DNA of 64,000 bases, from NCBI GenBank assembly GCA_028290465.1, contig JAQGJU010000012.1:1-64000 (forward strand). The letters run 5' to 3'. The translations under genes were made by a program, and so were the position numbers. The notes beneath the pieces are model-generated. The model made no database searches, had not been told where the DNA came from, and was given only the letters and a program-made list of their open reading frames with translations. Below are positions 51,765 to 61,377 of this stretch, piece by piece. Origin of the DNA: Xanthobacteraceae bacterium (GTDB lineage: Bacteria; Pseudomonadota; Alphaproteobacteria; Rhizobiales; Xanthobacteraceae). Position 1 is the stretch's first letter; each line of letters opens with the position of its first letter.

Positions 51765-53366
51765 TCACCTTCCGAGCGCGCGGGAGATCGCCGCGTCGAC
51801 CTTGCCGGCGTCAAAACTGCGCAGCCGCGCCGTCAGGTGATGATCCGGCCGCAACACATAGGTCGCGCCCGGGCTGGCATCGAAGCGCTGCGCGAACATG
51901 CCCTGCTCGTCGATCAAATCTTCGCCGATCACCGTCAGCTTGACGCCATCGGGCGCGGACGGCGTTGCGCCGTCCCGCACATACAGCACCTCGAAACCAC
52001 CGGACAGATGCTCCAGGAGATGCCCCGACCGGCCATCGCGTGTCCGCACCGGCAGATCCGGCACCGGCGCGCCCAGCTTTGCCGAGCCGGCGAATGGCGC
52101 CTCGTCCAGCGTCGCGAGCAGCGTGTCGTACACTGTCGCGACCGACAGCCGGCCGGAATTGACCATGCGACGGGCGAACTCGGCATGCGGCGCGAGGCTG
52201 AGCACGGCGTTACGCAATGCCCGCTCGGCTGGCGAATGCGGCGCGATGAAATCCGTCGACCGCGTCGAGTGCGCGATATTCTCGTCCGCTGCCTGCGCGC
52301 GTTCGCGGTCATAGCTGTCGATCAGCGCCGCGTCGGCTTGTCCGTCGAGAACCGCAGCCAGTTTCCACGCCAGGTTCTCGGCATCCTGGACGCCGGAATT
52401 GGCGCCGCGCGCGCCGAACGGCGACACCTGATGCGCGGCATCGCCGACGAACACCACGCGGCCGTGCACGAAGCGCTCCAGCCTTCGGCAGTTGAACCGA
52501 TAGACCGACACCCATTCGAGATCGAACGGGATATCGCCGAGCATTTTCTTCAGCCGGGGAATGACGCGCTCCGGTGCCTGCTCGGCCTGCGCATCGGCTT
52601 CGGGCCCAAGTTGCAAATCGATGCGCCAGATATTGTCCGGCTGCCGGTGCATCAGGGCCGATTGGCCGGAATGAAACGGCGGATCGAACCAGAACCGCCG
52701 CTCGGTCGGGAACTCCGCCGCCATCTTCACGTCGGCGATCAGGAACTTGTCCTCGAAGGTGACGCCGGCAAAACCTAACCCAACCAGATCGCGCACCGCC
52801 GAGCGGGCGCCGTCGGCCGCCACCAGCCAGTCGGTGTCGAGCGTGTAGTGCCCGTCGGGCGTCTCGACAGTGATGCGGACGCCATCATTGCGCTGTTCCA
52901 GCGCCACCACCTTGTTGCACCAGCGCAGGTCGATGTCCGCGAGTTCGAGCACACGATCGACCAGCACTTTCTCGACGGCGTATTGCTGGAGATTGATGAA
53001 GGCCGGCATCTTGTGGCCGTCCTCGGGCAGCAGGTCGAACGCATAGACCAGATCGTCGCCGAGAAAGACCTTGCCGAGTTTCCAGGTGACGCCGGCCTCG
53101 ACCAGTTGCTCGCCGACGCCGAGCCGGTCGAATATCTCCAGCGTGCGCTTGGCCCAGCAGATGCCGCGCGATCCCTCGCCGATCCGATCGGCGTCGTCGA
53201 GCAACACGACCTTGACGCCGCGCAGCGCCAGATCGATCGCGGTCGTCATGCCGACCGGCCCGGCCCCGACCACGATGACCGGATGGCGCGCCGGCGCGCG
53301 CGCGTCCTGATCGGGCGAGCGCCGATAACCGTAGGTGTAACGCGCGGTGCGCCCGGTTTGCGTCAC
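51765..53366 (-). CDS. FAD-dependent aromatic-ring hydroxylase (MhpA/PheA-TfdB type)
   Basis: A 533-residue flavoprotein hydroxylase. The FAD motif is VIVVGAGPVGMTTAIDLALRG. The second motif DG (WLVAADGARSAVRDL) and the third FVGDAAHQVSPFGARGAN are complete. The C-terminal thioredoxin-like domain of this group follows. Such enzymes add a hydroxyl to phenolic acids using NAD(P)H and O2. Clustered with hmgA and maiA, it might form homogentisate from a hydroxyphenylacetate; that is inference. It is followed by DUF2783 and preceded by the MBL gene with a 21-base gap. Confidence 0.9.
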   Translation of the reverse strand: MTQTGRTARYTYGYRRSPDQDARAPARHPVIVVGAGPVGMTTAIDLALRGVKVVLLDDADRIGEGSRGICWAKRTLEIFDRLGVGEQLVEAGVTWKLGKVFLGDDLVYAFDLLPEDGHKMPAFINLQQYAVEKVLVDRVLELADIDLRWCNKVVALEQRNDGVRITVETPDGHYTLDTDWLVAADGARSAVRDLVGLGFAGVTFEDKFLIADVKMAAEFPTERRFWFDPPFHSGQSALMHRQPDNIWRIDLQLGPEADAQAEQAPERVIPRLKKMLGDIPFDLEWVSVYRFNCRRLERFVHGRVVFVGDAAHQVSPFGARGANSGVQDAENLAWKLAAVLDGQADAALIDSYDRERAQAADENIAHSTRSTDFIAPHSPAERALRNAVLSLAPHAEFARRMVNSGRLSVATVYDTLLATLDEAPFAGSAKLGAPVPDLPVRTRDGRSGHLLEHLSGGFEVLYVRDGATPSAPDGVKLTVIGEDLIDEQGMFAQRFDASPGATYVLRPDHHLTARLRSFDAGKVDAAISRALGR

Positions 53367-53387
53367 CGGCCCCTCCCCGTTGCGGCT

Positions 53388-54341
53388 TCAGCCCTGCAAG
53401 GCCGCCCACATTTCGCGGTCGCGCTCGGCGGTCCAGATCACCGGCCAGTCGATGCCGCGCGCTTCGTCATAGGCACGCGACACGTTGAACGGCAGACAGT
53501 GTTCGTAGATCGCGAAGGATGAGAACTTCGGGTCCATCACCACGCGCGCCGCGTCGAACGCTTCCTTGAGCGACAAGCCCTTGGCGACGCTGTCCTGTGC
53601 CGAGCCATACAGCGTGTTCAGGAAATCCCCGGTCATCGCAATGCCATCGGCGACCATTTTCGGATCGGTCAAGGCGGCGCCGCGTCCCGGCACGATGGCC
53701 TTGGCTTCGAATTCGGCCAGCCGTTCCAGCGTCGTCGGCCAATCGGTGAAGTGCGCGTCGCCGCAATAACAGGCCGAGTGATATTCGACGAGATCTCCGG
53801 AGAACACCACGTCGGCGTCCGGCACATAGGCGATGACATCGCCGGCCGTATGACCGCGCCCGATATGCATGATGCGCACTTCGCGCTTGCCGAGCCACAC
53901 CGACATCTGGTCGGGGAACGTAATGGTCGGCCAGGTCAGGCCGGGAATGGTCTCGACCGCGCGGAACAACCGCGGAAAACGTCCGATCTCAGAATCCATG
54001 TCCTGCTTGCCGCGCTCGGCGATCATGCCGAGCGTTGCGTCCGACGACAGGATCGCGGCCCCGGGATAGCCCGAGGCGCCGAGCACGCGCACCGCGTGAT
54101 AGTGCGTCAGCAGCACATATTTGATCGGCTTGTCGGTGACCTTGCGGACGCGCTCGATGACGCCTTCGGCCATCGCCGGCGTCGCCTGCGCGTCGATCAC
54201 CATCACGCCGTCGTCGCCGACGATGATGCCGGAATTCGGATCGCCTTCGGCCGTATAGGCGTACAGGCCGCGCCCGATCTCGTCGAACGAGATTTTCTTC
54301 TCGGCGGTGTCGGCGCTCGAAGCGAAACCCTTGCCGCTCAT
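53388..54341 (-). CDS. Metallo-beta-lactamase-fold protein with altered metal site
   Basis: A 317-residue MBL-fold protein. The usual HxHxDH motif reads LLTHYHAVRVLGASGY, so the Asp-His half is replaced by Val-Arg. Later ligands remain: His in GRGHTAGDV and Asp in VVFSGDLVE. The fold is therefore likely, but at most one metal would be bound normally. Its place in the cluster with the aromatic hydroxylase and hmgA suggests hydrolysis or binding of an aromatic catabolite. The gene runs in the same direction as its neighbours. Confidence 0.85.
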   Translation of the reverse strand: MSGKGFASSADTAEKKISFDEIGRGLYAYTAEGDPNSGIIVGDDGVMVIDAQATPAMAEGVIERVRKVTDKPIKYVLLTHYHAVRVLGASGYPGAAILSSDATLGMIAERGKQDMDSEIGRFPRLFRAVETIPGLTWPTITFPDQMSVWLGKREVRIMHIGRGHTAGDVIAYVPDADVVFSGDLVEYHSACYCGDAHFTDWPTTLERLAEFEAKAIVPGRGAALTDPKMVADGIAMTGDFLNTLYGSAQDSVAKGLSLKEAFDAARVVMDPKFSSFAIYEHCLPFNVSRAYDEARGIDWPVIWTAERDREMWAALQG

Positions 54342-54425
54342 TCGACGTCTCCCTGGGACCTGTTCGCCCGCGCCGCCGCGGCGCCAGTCAGTCTACTCAA
54401 TTAGCGCGCGTAGCGCACGTTGTGG

Positions 54426-55736
54426 CTATTTCGGTTCCCGCTGGTTCGGATCGAACATCTTTTTCATGCCCTTCCAGCAGTCGATGTAGTCGTCTTGCCG
54501 GGTATCGAGCGTCGCGGCGTATTTCGTCACGCGCTGGCGGAAGCGGGTTTCGAACATGAAGGCCAGCGTGTTGCCGAGCTTCACGGGTTTCAGTTCGACA
54601 TGGCTGGCGTGCTCGAACGCGTCATTGTCCGGCCCGTGCGGCAGCATGGTGTTATGCAGGCTGAAGCCGCCGGGCACGAAACCCTCGGGCTTGGCGTCAT
54701 AGACGCCATACACCAGCCCCATGAACTCCGACATGATGTTGCGGTGATACCAGGGCGGCCGGAACGTGTTCTCGGCCACCGCCCAGCGCTCGGGGAAAAT
54801 CACCAGATCGATATTGGCGGTGCCGGGCGTTTCCGACGGCGAGGTCATCACCGTGTAGATCGACGGATCCGGGTGGTCGAACAGCAGCGCGCCGACCGGC
54901 GAGAACCGGCGCAGGTCGTATTTGTAGGGATAATAGTTGCCATGCCAGGCGACGACGTCGATCGGCGAATGCGGCACCTCTGTCCGATACATCTCGCCGC
55001 CCCACTTCACGGTCAGCGTATGCGGCCCCTCTGCGTCCTCATAGGCGGCGACCGGCGCGAGAAAATCTCGCGCGTTGGCCAGGCAATTGGCGCCGATCGG
55101 GCCGCGATCCGGCAGCGTGAAGCCGCCGCCATAGTTCTCGCACACATAGGCGCGCGCCGGCCCGTCGATCAATTCGACCCGGAACACGACGCCACGCGGG
55201 ATTACGCAGATCTCGCCGGGCTCGATTTCGATGACGCCGAATTCGGTGCGAAAGCGCAGCCGCCCTTGCTGCGCGACGATCAGCATTTCGCCATCGGCAT
55301 TGAAGAAATGTTCGCTCGCCATCGACGCGGTGATCAGCAGCACATGGCTCGCCATGCCGGCCATCGCCTCGGCGTCGCCGGCCGTGGTGACGGTGCGAAG
55401 CCCGGTGACGAAGGTCAGCTTCTCGTCCGGGATCGGCGTCGGCGACCAGCGCATCTGGCCGATCGGCAGTTCTGAGTCCTCACGCTCCGGCGCGGTGCGG
55501 ATCTGGCCGCGGTCGATCTGCTGGAAACGGCCGGTATGCCGCACGGTCGGACGGATACGATAAAGCCAGGATCGCTGGTTGGTGGCCTGCGGCGCGGTGA
55601 ACGGCGAGCCGGACAGCTGCTCGGCGTACAGACCGTAATTGACCTTTTGCGGCGAGTTGCGGCCGACCGGCAAAGCACCCGGCAGCGCCTCGGTTTCGAA
55701 GCTGTTGCCGAACCCCGACATATAGGCGGTGGTCAT
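54426..55736 (-). CDS. hmgA: Homogentisate 1,2-dioxygenase
   Basis: A 436-residue cupin-type, non-heme iron dioxygenase. The start region [20 protein letters not shown] and the iron-site segments [16 protein letters not shown] and [16 protein letters not shown] are typical of HmgA. It opens homogentisate to maleylacetoacetate in tyrosine and phenylalanine catabolism. The start at 55736 follows a GGGAGG site. It is transcribed away from the marR gene, which likely regulates it; maiA lies beyond that regulator. Confidence 0.96.
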   Translation of the reverse strand: MTTAYMSGFGNSFETEALPGALPVGRNSPQKVNYGLYAEQLSGSPFTAPQATNQRSWLYRIRPTVRHTGRFQQIDRGQIRTAPEREDSELPIGQMRWSPTPIPDEKLTFVTGLRTVTTAGDAEAMAGMASHVLLITASMASEHFFNADGEMLIVAQQGRLRFRTEFGVIEIEPGEICVIPRGVVFRVELIDGPARAYVCENYGGGFTLPDRGPIGANCLANARDFLAPVAAYEDAEGPHTLTVKWGGEMYRTEVPHSPIDVVAWHGNYYPYKYDLRRFSPVGALLFDHPDPSIYTVMTSPSETPGTANIDLVIFPERWAVAENTFRPPWYHRNIMSEFMGLVYGVYDAKPEGFVPGGFSLHNTMLPHGPDNDAFEHASHVELKPVKLGNTLAFMFETRFRQRVTKYAATLDTRQDDYIDCWKGMKKMFDPNQREPK

Positions 55737-55759
55737 CCCCCGGCCTCCCGATAGCACTT

Positions 55760-55781
55760 ATTAGTTGCGAATGTGACTATT
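55760..55781. promoter_or_regulatory. Possible MarR operator between hmgA and its regulator
   Basis: Sequence ATTAGT...ACTATT (22 bases; arms match at five of six positions) lies in the 249-base interval between the divergent hmgA and marR-type genes, close to the hmgA start. It has MarR-site size, but the match is imperfect and unsupported by comparison. Confidence 0.25.
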
Positions 55782-55985
55782 TACGCGGTGCATTGCCCGG
55801 CTGTCAATTCACGGTGCTGGGCATCCAGGCTAACTCTTTGATTAAACGTCATATCGAACGGCAAGCCTGCGGTCCACTTTGCCCGGAACGCGGCAAGGGA
55901 CGCGTTGCGCGTTGTTTAAAGTTATTCCATGTTGGCGCCAGACAGGCGGCCGCAAGAACCTCCTGGAGGGGAAAATAACGCCCAG

Positions 55986-56525
55986 ATGGCCACGCCGGTA
56001 TCGCCCAGTGACAGCTCCGCGCCAAAGGCGGCTCCGGCCAATGCCGCGCCCGCCGATGCCGCGCTGAAGCTGGAAGAATTCCTGCCCTACCGGCTCAATG
56101 TGGTGGCCAGCTTGGCTTCGCAGGCGCTGTCCAAGGTCTATGCCAAGCGCTACGGCATCGGCGTGCCGGAATGGCGTGTGCTGGTCACCCTCGGCCAATA
56201 CGGCGTGATGACCGGCAAGGCGGTCGGCGCGCACAGCCACATGCACAAGACCAAAGTGTCGCGCGCGGTCGCGCTGCTCGAACAACGCCAACTGGTCGCC
56301 CGGCGGGCCAACGATGCCGACATGCGGGAATCCCTGCTGTCGCTGACCGAGACCGGCCGCGGCGTCTACGACGATCTGGTGCCGATCGCGGTCGACTTCG
56401 CCCACCGGCTCGGCGAAGTGATCGACCCGGCCGATCGCGCCGCCTTCGAGCGGGCGCTCCGCAAGCTGACCGACCGCTCGGCGGAACTTGCAGCCGAGGC
56501 CGCGTTGCACCGGAACGACACTTAA
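55986..56525 (+). CDS. MarR-family transcriptional regulator
   Basis: A 179-residue winged-helix regulator (198 if it starts at ATG 55929). After an Ala/Pro-rich N-terminus the MarR core has PEWRVLVTLGQYG, then GAHSHMHKTKVSRAVALLEQ and the wing NDADMRESLLSLTETG. It lies divergent to hmgA and upstream of maiA, and this arrangement suggests control of the homogentisate pathway, with a pathway intermediate as ligand. Confidence 0.9.
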   Translation: MATPVSPSDSSAPKAAPANAAPADAALKLEEFLPYRLNVVASLASQALSKVYAKRYGIGVPEWRVLVTLGQYGVMTGKAVGAHSHMHKTKVSRAVALLEQRQLVARRANDADMRESLLSLTETGRGVYDDLVPIAVDFAHRLGEVIDPADRAAFERALRKLTDRSAELAAEAALHRNDT

Positions 56526-56595
56526 GGTAGGCGAACGAACCAGCGGCGCTGCCGCCAGCGGCCCATGCGCCCTCCCACCGGCCAGGAGAAATTCC

Positions 56596-57231
56596 GTGAA
56601 GCTGTATGGATATTTTCGGTCGTCGGCCGCCTACCGGGTGCGCATCGCGCTGAACCTGAAGGAGTTGCCGCATGACATGGAGTCGATCCACCTGACCAAG
56701 GACGGTGGCCGCCAGCACGCCCCCGCGTTCCAGGCGATCAATCCGAACAAGCGCGTGCCGGCGCTGGTGCTGTCGGGCGGCGAGATCCTGACCCAGTCGG
56801 TCGCCATCCTGGAATATCTCGACGAGGTCTATCCCGACCCGCCGCTGCTGCCGTCCGACGCCATCAAGCGCGCCCAGGTCCGCGCCTTCGCCCAGTTGAT
56901 CGCCTGCGACATCCACCCGCTCAACAATCTCGCGCCGCTGCAATACCTGAAAGGCCCGCTCGGCCAGGATCAGGCCGCCGCCGATACCTGGTACCGGCAT
57001 TGGGTGACGGCCGGTTTCGATGCGCTGGAAGCACTGGCGCAGCCGGGCCCCTACGCGTTCGGCACGCAGGTCACGATGGCCGATATCTGCCTGGTTCCGC
57101 AGGTGTTCAACGCGCAGCGCTTCAAGGTTTCGATGGACAAGTATCCGAAGCTTGCGGCGATCGATGCCGCCTGCAACAAGCTCGCGGCATTCGCGGCCGC
57201 GCGTCCGGAAAATCAGCCCGACGCGGAGTAA
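56596..57231 (+). CDS. maiA: Maleylacetoacetate isomerase (zeta-class GST)
   Basis: A 211-residue GST of the zeta class. The active-site motif is YFRSSAAYRVRIALNL (SSxxxR), followed by NPNKRVPALVL and QSVAILEYLDE. The C-terminal domain has TMADICLVPQVFNAQRF. It isomerises maleylacetoacetate to fumarylacetoacetate, the step after HmgA. It starts at GTG 56596 with AGGAGAA upstream. Fumarylacetoacetase is not in the window. Confidence 0.94.
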   Translation: MKLYGYFRSSAAYRVRIALNLKELPHDMESIHLTKDGGRQHAPAFQAINPNKRVPALVLSGGEILTQSVAILEYLDEVYPDPPLLPSDAIKRAQVRAFAQLIACDIHPLNNLAPLQYLKGPLGQDQAAADTWYRHWVTAGFDALEALAQPGPYAFGTQVTMADICLVPQVFNAQRFKVSMDKYPKLAAIDAACNKLAAFAAARPENQPDAE

Positions 57232-57297
57232 CGCGCCAGACTTCACTCGTAGAGAGTCTGTCCCCTCTCCTCACCCCACCTGAAAGCGCGAGCGTAC

Positions 57298-58200
57298 GTG
57301 TCCACATCCCAACTTCTCCGGGTCGTCCTGTGGATGACCGGCGCTCTGCTTTCATTCAGCGTGATGGCGGTATCGGTGCGCGCGCTTGGCGGCGTCCTGA
57401 GCGTCATGGAAATCCTGTCGGTACGCGCCGGTCTCGGCTTGGTGATCCTGCTCATCGTGGTCGCCGCGCGTCCGCAGATGCGCCACGAAGTTCACATCCA
57501 ACGGATCGGACTGCACGCCGTGCGCAACGGCACGCATTTCGCCGCGCAGTTTCTCTGGGCGCATAGCCTGCTGTTGCTGCCGCTCGCCACGGTGTTCGCG
57601 CTCGAATTCACCATGCCGGCCTGGACCACGCTGCTCGCGGTGCTGTTCCTCGGCGAAAAGCTGACGCCGAGCCGTCTCGGCGCCGTTGTGCTCGGCTTCA
57701 TCGGCGTGGTGGTGATTCTGCGGCCCGGCCTCGGCATGTTCAATCCGGCCGCGCTTCTGGTGCTGCTGGCGGCGCTCGGCTACGCGCTCAACATCACCGC
57801 GACCAAAATGCTCACGTCGAACCAGAGCACGTTCACCATCGTGTTCTGGATGAACATCATGCAGTTTCCCGTGGCCATGCTGGGCAGCGATCCGCTGTTC
57901 TTCATGCGGCTCGGGCTGCACGATGTGCTGCCGGTTCTGGGCATCGGCATCGCCGGCACCGCGGCGCATTTCTTTCTGTCGAATGCGTTCCGGTCAGGCG
58001 ACGCGATCGTGGTCGTGCCGATGGACTTCCTGCGCATTCCGCTGATCGCGGTCGTGGGATGGTGGCTGTACGGCGAGCCCCTCGATGCCTTCGTGTTCAT
58101 CGGGGCCGGGATCATCATCGCCGGCGTGCTGTGGAATCTGCGGGCGGAAACCCAACGCGGCAATCCGGCCATTCCGCCGGCCGGCGGCCCGGACATCTAG
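57298..58200 (+). CDS. EamA/DMT-superfamily transporter
   Basis: A 300-residue inner-membrane protein with ten predicted helices in two repeats, as in EamA proteins. The first helix is VLWMTGALLSFSVMAVSVRA; the repeated EamA pattern is LEFTMPAWTTLLAVLFLGEK and PMDFLRIPLIAVVGWWLYGE. It begins at GTG 57298. The family moves amino acids, nucleosides or other metabolites; no substrate can be assigned. Confidence 0.88.
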   Translation: MSTSQLLRVVLWMTGALLSFSVMAVSVRALGGVLSVMEILSVRAGLGLVILLIVVAARPQMRHEVHIQRIGLHAVRNGTHFAAQFLWAHSLLLLPLATVFALEFTMPAWTTLLAVLFLGEKLTPSRLGAVVLGFIGVVVILRPGLGMFNPAALLVLLAALGYALNITATKMLTSNQSTFTIVFWMNIMQFPVAMLGSDPLFFMRLGLHDVLPVLGIGIAGTAAHFFLSNAFRSGDAIVVVPMDFLRIPLIAVVGWWLYGEPLDAFVFIGAGIIIAGVLWNLRAETQRGNPAIPPAGGPDI

Positions 58201-58404
58201 ACCATGCTCCAGCCCCCGAAATCATCCCCAGGCCGCCCACCGGATACCTTCAAAAAGCTCGCGCGGGGCGTCCTGAACAGATAGATTTCCGCCGCTTGGA
58301 CCAGTTCCCTCCCAGGGTACAGGTCCTCATTTTCGTCACCATTCTGGCGCCACGTCGCCGGGGCCACATCCGGGGGATTATCGATTGCAGCGTGGAATCC
58401 CAGC

Positions 58405-59553
58405 ATGATGGCGCATTTTTTTCGCGGGTTGGGTGTAGCAGCCCTCACCCTCGCCATGGGCGCCACCCTGGCTATTGGCGGCTTCGCCCTCGATGCCGCC
58501 GCGCAGGGCCTGCCGCCGCCCGGTGCCTCGTCCCAAGGCCTGCCGCCTGGCGTATCCGCCAACCCGACCTGTGTGCGTCTCGAAGGCCAGTTAGCGGCGC
58601 TCGACCGCGGCGGTCAGAACGATCAGCTTCGCCGCTATGAGGACGCCGCCGCCAAGCAGCAGGCCGAGCTTGACCGCGTGGTCGCGCAGGCGCGCCGTAG
58701 CGGCTGCGAGGGCTCCGGCTTCTTTTCCCTGTTCAGCGGCCAAGCGCCGCAATGCGGCCCGCTGAATAACCAAATCCAGCAGATGCGGGCCAATCTCGAC
58801 CGCATGCTGGGCGACCTGCAGCGCCTGAAGGGCGGCGAAGCCGACGCCGAAGGCCCGCGCCGCGCCCTGCTGGTATCGTTGGCGCAGAACAATTGCGGTC
58901 CGCAATATCGCGCCGCCGCGCAGGCCGCCCAGCCGCGCAACATGTTCGATGCGCTGTTCGGCCCTGGCAATGTCGTCGGGCCGGCCGGGACTCCCAATGG
59001 CGAACTCGCCGGCACGTACCGGACGCTGTGCGTGCGGACCTGCGACGGCTTCTATTTCCCGGTCTCGTATTCGACCGTGCCGAGCAAATTCCAGGACGAC
59101 GAACGGGTATGCAAGAATATGTGCCCGGCCTCAGAGGCGGTGCTGTATGCGCACCGCAATCCCGGCGAGGACGTCGCGCAGGCGGTGTCGACCAGCGGCC
59201 AGCCCTATTCGTCGATGCCGAACGCATTCAAGTATCGCAAGGAGTTCAGCGCCGCCTGTAGCTGCAAGGCACCGGGCCAGACCTGGAGCGAAGCGCTCAA
59301 GCAGATCGACGACCAGACCGTCGAGCGCGGCGACATCGTGGTCACGCAGGAGCGCGCCAAGCAGCTTTCGCAGGCGCCGCGGGTCGACGCCAAGGGCAAG
59401 CCGTTGACCGCCGCGCAGCGCGCCGCCGCCGACAAGGCGGCCGAGGCAAAGCCGGCCGCGGCCGGCGACGCGGCTCCGGAGGCCAAGACCGAGACCGAGC
59501 CCGGCAAGCGAAGCGTGCGCTCGGTCGGCCCGACCTTCGTGCCGGTGCGGTAA
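58405..59553 (+). CDS. DUF2865 exported protein
   Basis: A 382-residue exported protein. The signal peptide (MAHFFRGLGVAALTLAMGA) is followed by a coiled region with Cys (NPTCVRLEGQLAALDRGGQN), then the DUF2865 core with RTLCVRTCDGFYFPVSYST and ERVCKNMCPASEAVLYAHRN, and later AACSCKAPG. The many Cys suggest disulfides in the periplasm. The last 80 residues are Ala/Lys-rich and low in complexity. DUF2865 proteins are common in Bradyrhizobium relatives and have no known function. Confidence 0.88.
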   Translation: MMAHFFRGLGVAALTLAMGATLAIGGFALDAAAQGLPPPGASSQGLPPGVSANPTCVRLEGQLAALDRGGQNDQLRRYEDAAAKQQAELDRVVAQARRSGCEGSGFFSLFSGQAPQCGPLNNQIQQMRANLDRMLGDLQRLKGGEADAEGPRRALLVSLAQNNCGPQYRAAAQAAQPRNMFDALFGPGNVVGPAGTPNGELAGTYRTLCVRTCDGFYFPVSYSTVPSKFQDDERVCKNMCPASEAVLYAHRNPGEDVAQAVSTSGQPYSSMPNAFKYRKEFSAACSCKAPGQTWSEALKQIDDQTVERGDIVVTQERAKQLSQAPRVDAKGKPLTAAQRAAADKAAEAKPAAAGDAAPEAKTETEPGKRSVRSVGPTFVPVR

Positions 59554-59568
59554 GGCTTCGGCGCTTGG

Positions 59569-61314
59569 TTAGAAATCGAACGCTTCGGTGGTCGCCGCGC
59601 CCGCGCCATTGACCAGCGACGCGTCGGGCTGCGGCAGCGGATCGCCGTTATCGCGGAATTTATTGACGATCGGATAGCGCCGGTCGCGACCGAAACTGCG
59701 CAGCGTCACCTTGACGCCCGGCGCCGCCTGCCGGCGCTTGTACTCCGCCAGATTCAGCATGCGCTCGACCCGGATCACGGTGTCGCGGTCGAACCCGGCC
59801 TCGACGATATGGGCGATCGGCTCCTCGCGTTCGATCAAGCGTTCCAGGATCGCGTCGAGCACATCATAGGGCGGCAGCGAATCCTGGTCGGTCTGGTTCT
59901 CGCGCAGTTCGGCAGTCGGCGCCCGGGTCAGGATGTTTTCCGGGATCACGCGTCCAGCCGGCCCCAGCGCGCCTGCGGGCTTCCAATTGTTACGCAGATG
60001 CGAGAGCCGGTAAACCTCGGTCTTGTACAGATCCTTCAGCGGATTGAAGCCGCCATTCATGTCGCCATACAGCGTCGCGTAGCCGACCGACATTTCCGAC
60101 TTGTTGCCGGTGGTGATGACCATCAGGCCGAACTTGTTGGACAGCGCCATCAGCAGCGTGCCGCGCGCCCTCGCTTGCAGGTTCTCTTCCGTAACGTCAC
60201 GCGAAGTGCCGGCGAACACCGGCGCCAGCACCGCCTCGAAGCCTTCGACGGCCGCTGCGATCGGCACGATGTCGTAGCTCACGCCGAGCGCGGTCGCGAC
60301 GCCGGCCGCGTCATCGAGCGAGACTTGCGACGTATAGCGATACGGCAGCATCACGCAGCGCACCCGCTCAGGCCCAATCGCATCGACGGCCAGCGCCGCG
60401 CATAAAGCGGAATCGACGCCGCCGGACAGACCGAGCACCACGCCCTTGAAACCGTTCTTCTCGACATAATCGCGCAGGCCCAGCACGCAGGCCGCATAAT
60501 CGGCCTGCTCGCCTTCGATGATCGAAGCGATCGGGCCTTCGACGCAGCGCCAGCCGGACGCTTCGCGCTGCCAATGCGTCATGGCCACCGCTTCGCCAAA
60601 CACTGGAAGTTGCGCGGCCAGCGACGCATCGGCATTGAGCGCGAACGAGCCGCCCTCGAACACCAGTTCGTCCTGACCGCCGACCTGATTGACGTACAGC
60701 AGCGGCAGCCCGGTTTCCATGACCCTGGCGACCGCGACGTTCAACCGCTCGTCGACCACGCCGCGCCGATACGGCGAGCCATTCGGCACCAGCAGGATTT
60801 CGCCGCCGGTCTCGGCGATGCACTCGACTGGCTCCGGGCCCCAGATGTCCTCGCAGATCGGCACGCCGATGCGCACGCCGCGAAAGCTGATCGGGCCGGG
60901 CAGCGGGCCGACCGCGAACACCCGCTTCTCGTCGAACACGCCGTAGTTCGGCAGGTCGACTTTAAAACGCAGCGCCGCGACCTTGCCGCGATCGAGCAGC
61001 GCCACCGCGTTATACAGTTTGCCGTTCTCGACCCAGGGCGTACCGACCAGGACCGCCGGGCCATTGTCCGCCGTCTCCCGCGCCAAAGCCTCGACGGCCG
61101 CCCGGCAGGCGGCCTGGAACGCCGGCTTGAGCACGAGATCCTCGGGCGGATAGCCGGAAATGAACAATTCCGGGAACACAATGAGGTCGGCGCCACCGGC
61201 CGCGGCGTGCGCACGGGCCTTGCGCACGCGCCCGGCATTGCCGGCGACATCGCCGAGGGTGGCGTTGAGCTGGGCAGCGGCGATGACGAGACGGTCGGAC
61301 GGACGTGCGTTCAT
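59569..61314 (-). CDS. nadE: Glutamine-dependent NAD+ synthetase
   Basis: A 581-residue two-domain enzyme. The N-terminal nitrilase-like glutaminase has Glu in IVFPELFISGYPPEDL, Lys in FKVDLPNYGVFDEKR and Cys in GVPICEDIWGP. The C-terminal synthetase has the P-loop LGLSGGVDSALCAALAVD and TGNKSEMSVGYATLYGDMNG. It makes NAD+ from deamido-NAD+, ATP and glutamine. The ATG at 61314 is chosen; a TTG six bases upstream is possible. Confidence 0.95.
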   Translation of the reverse strand: MNARPSDRLVIAAAQLNATLGDVAGNAGRVRKARAHAAAGGADLIVFPELFISGYPPEDLVLKPAFQAACRAAVEALARETADNGPAVLVGTPWVENGKLYNAVALLDRGKVAALRFKVDLPNYGVFDEKRVFAVGPLPGPISFRGVRIGVPICEDIWGPEPVECIAETGGEILLVPNGSPYRRGVVDERLNVAVARVMETGLPLLYVNQVGGQDELVFEGGSFALNADASLAAQLPVFGEAVAMTHWQREASGWRCVEGPIASIIEGEQADYAACVLGLRDYVEKNGFKGVVLGLSGGVDSALCAALAVDAIGPERVRCVMLPYRYTSQVSLDDAAGVATALGVSYDIVPIAAAVEGFEAVLAPVFAGTSRDVTEENLQARARGTLLMALSNKFGLMVITTGNKSEMSVGYATLYGDMNGGFNPLKDLYKTEVYRLSHLRNNWKPAGALGPAGRVIPENILTRAPTAELRENQTDQDSLPPYDVLDAILERLIEREEPIAHIVEAGFDRDTVIRVERMLNLAEYKRRQAAPGVKVTLRSFGRDRRYPIVNKFRDNGDPLPQPDASLVNGAGAATTEAFDF

Positions 61315-61377
61315 AGCCAACGTCTAGCCTCTCCCCGTCCCGGCCGGCAAGCGGCTCGTCCGGTGTGTCAGGAGGCG

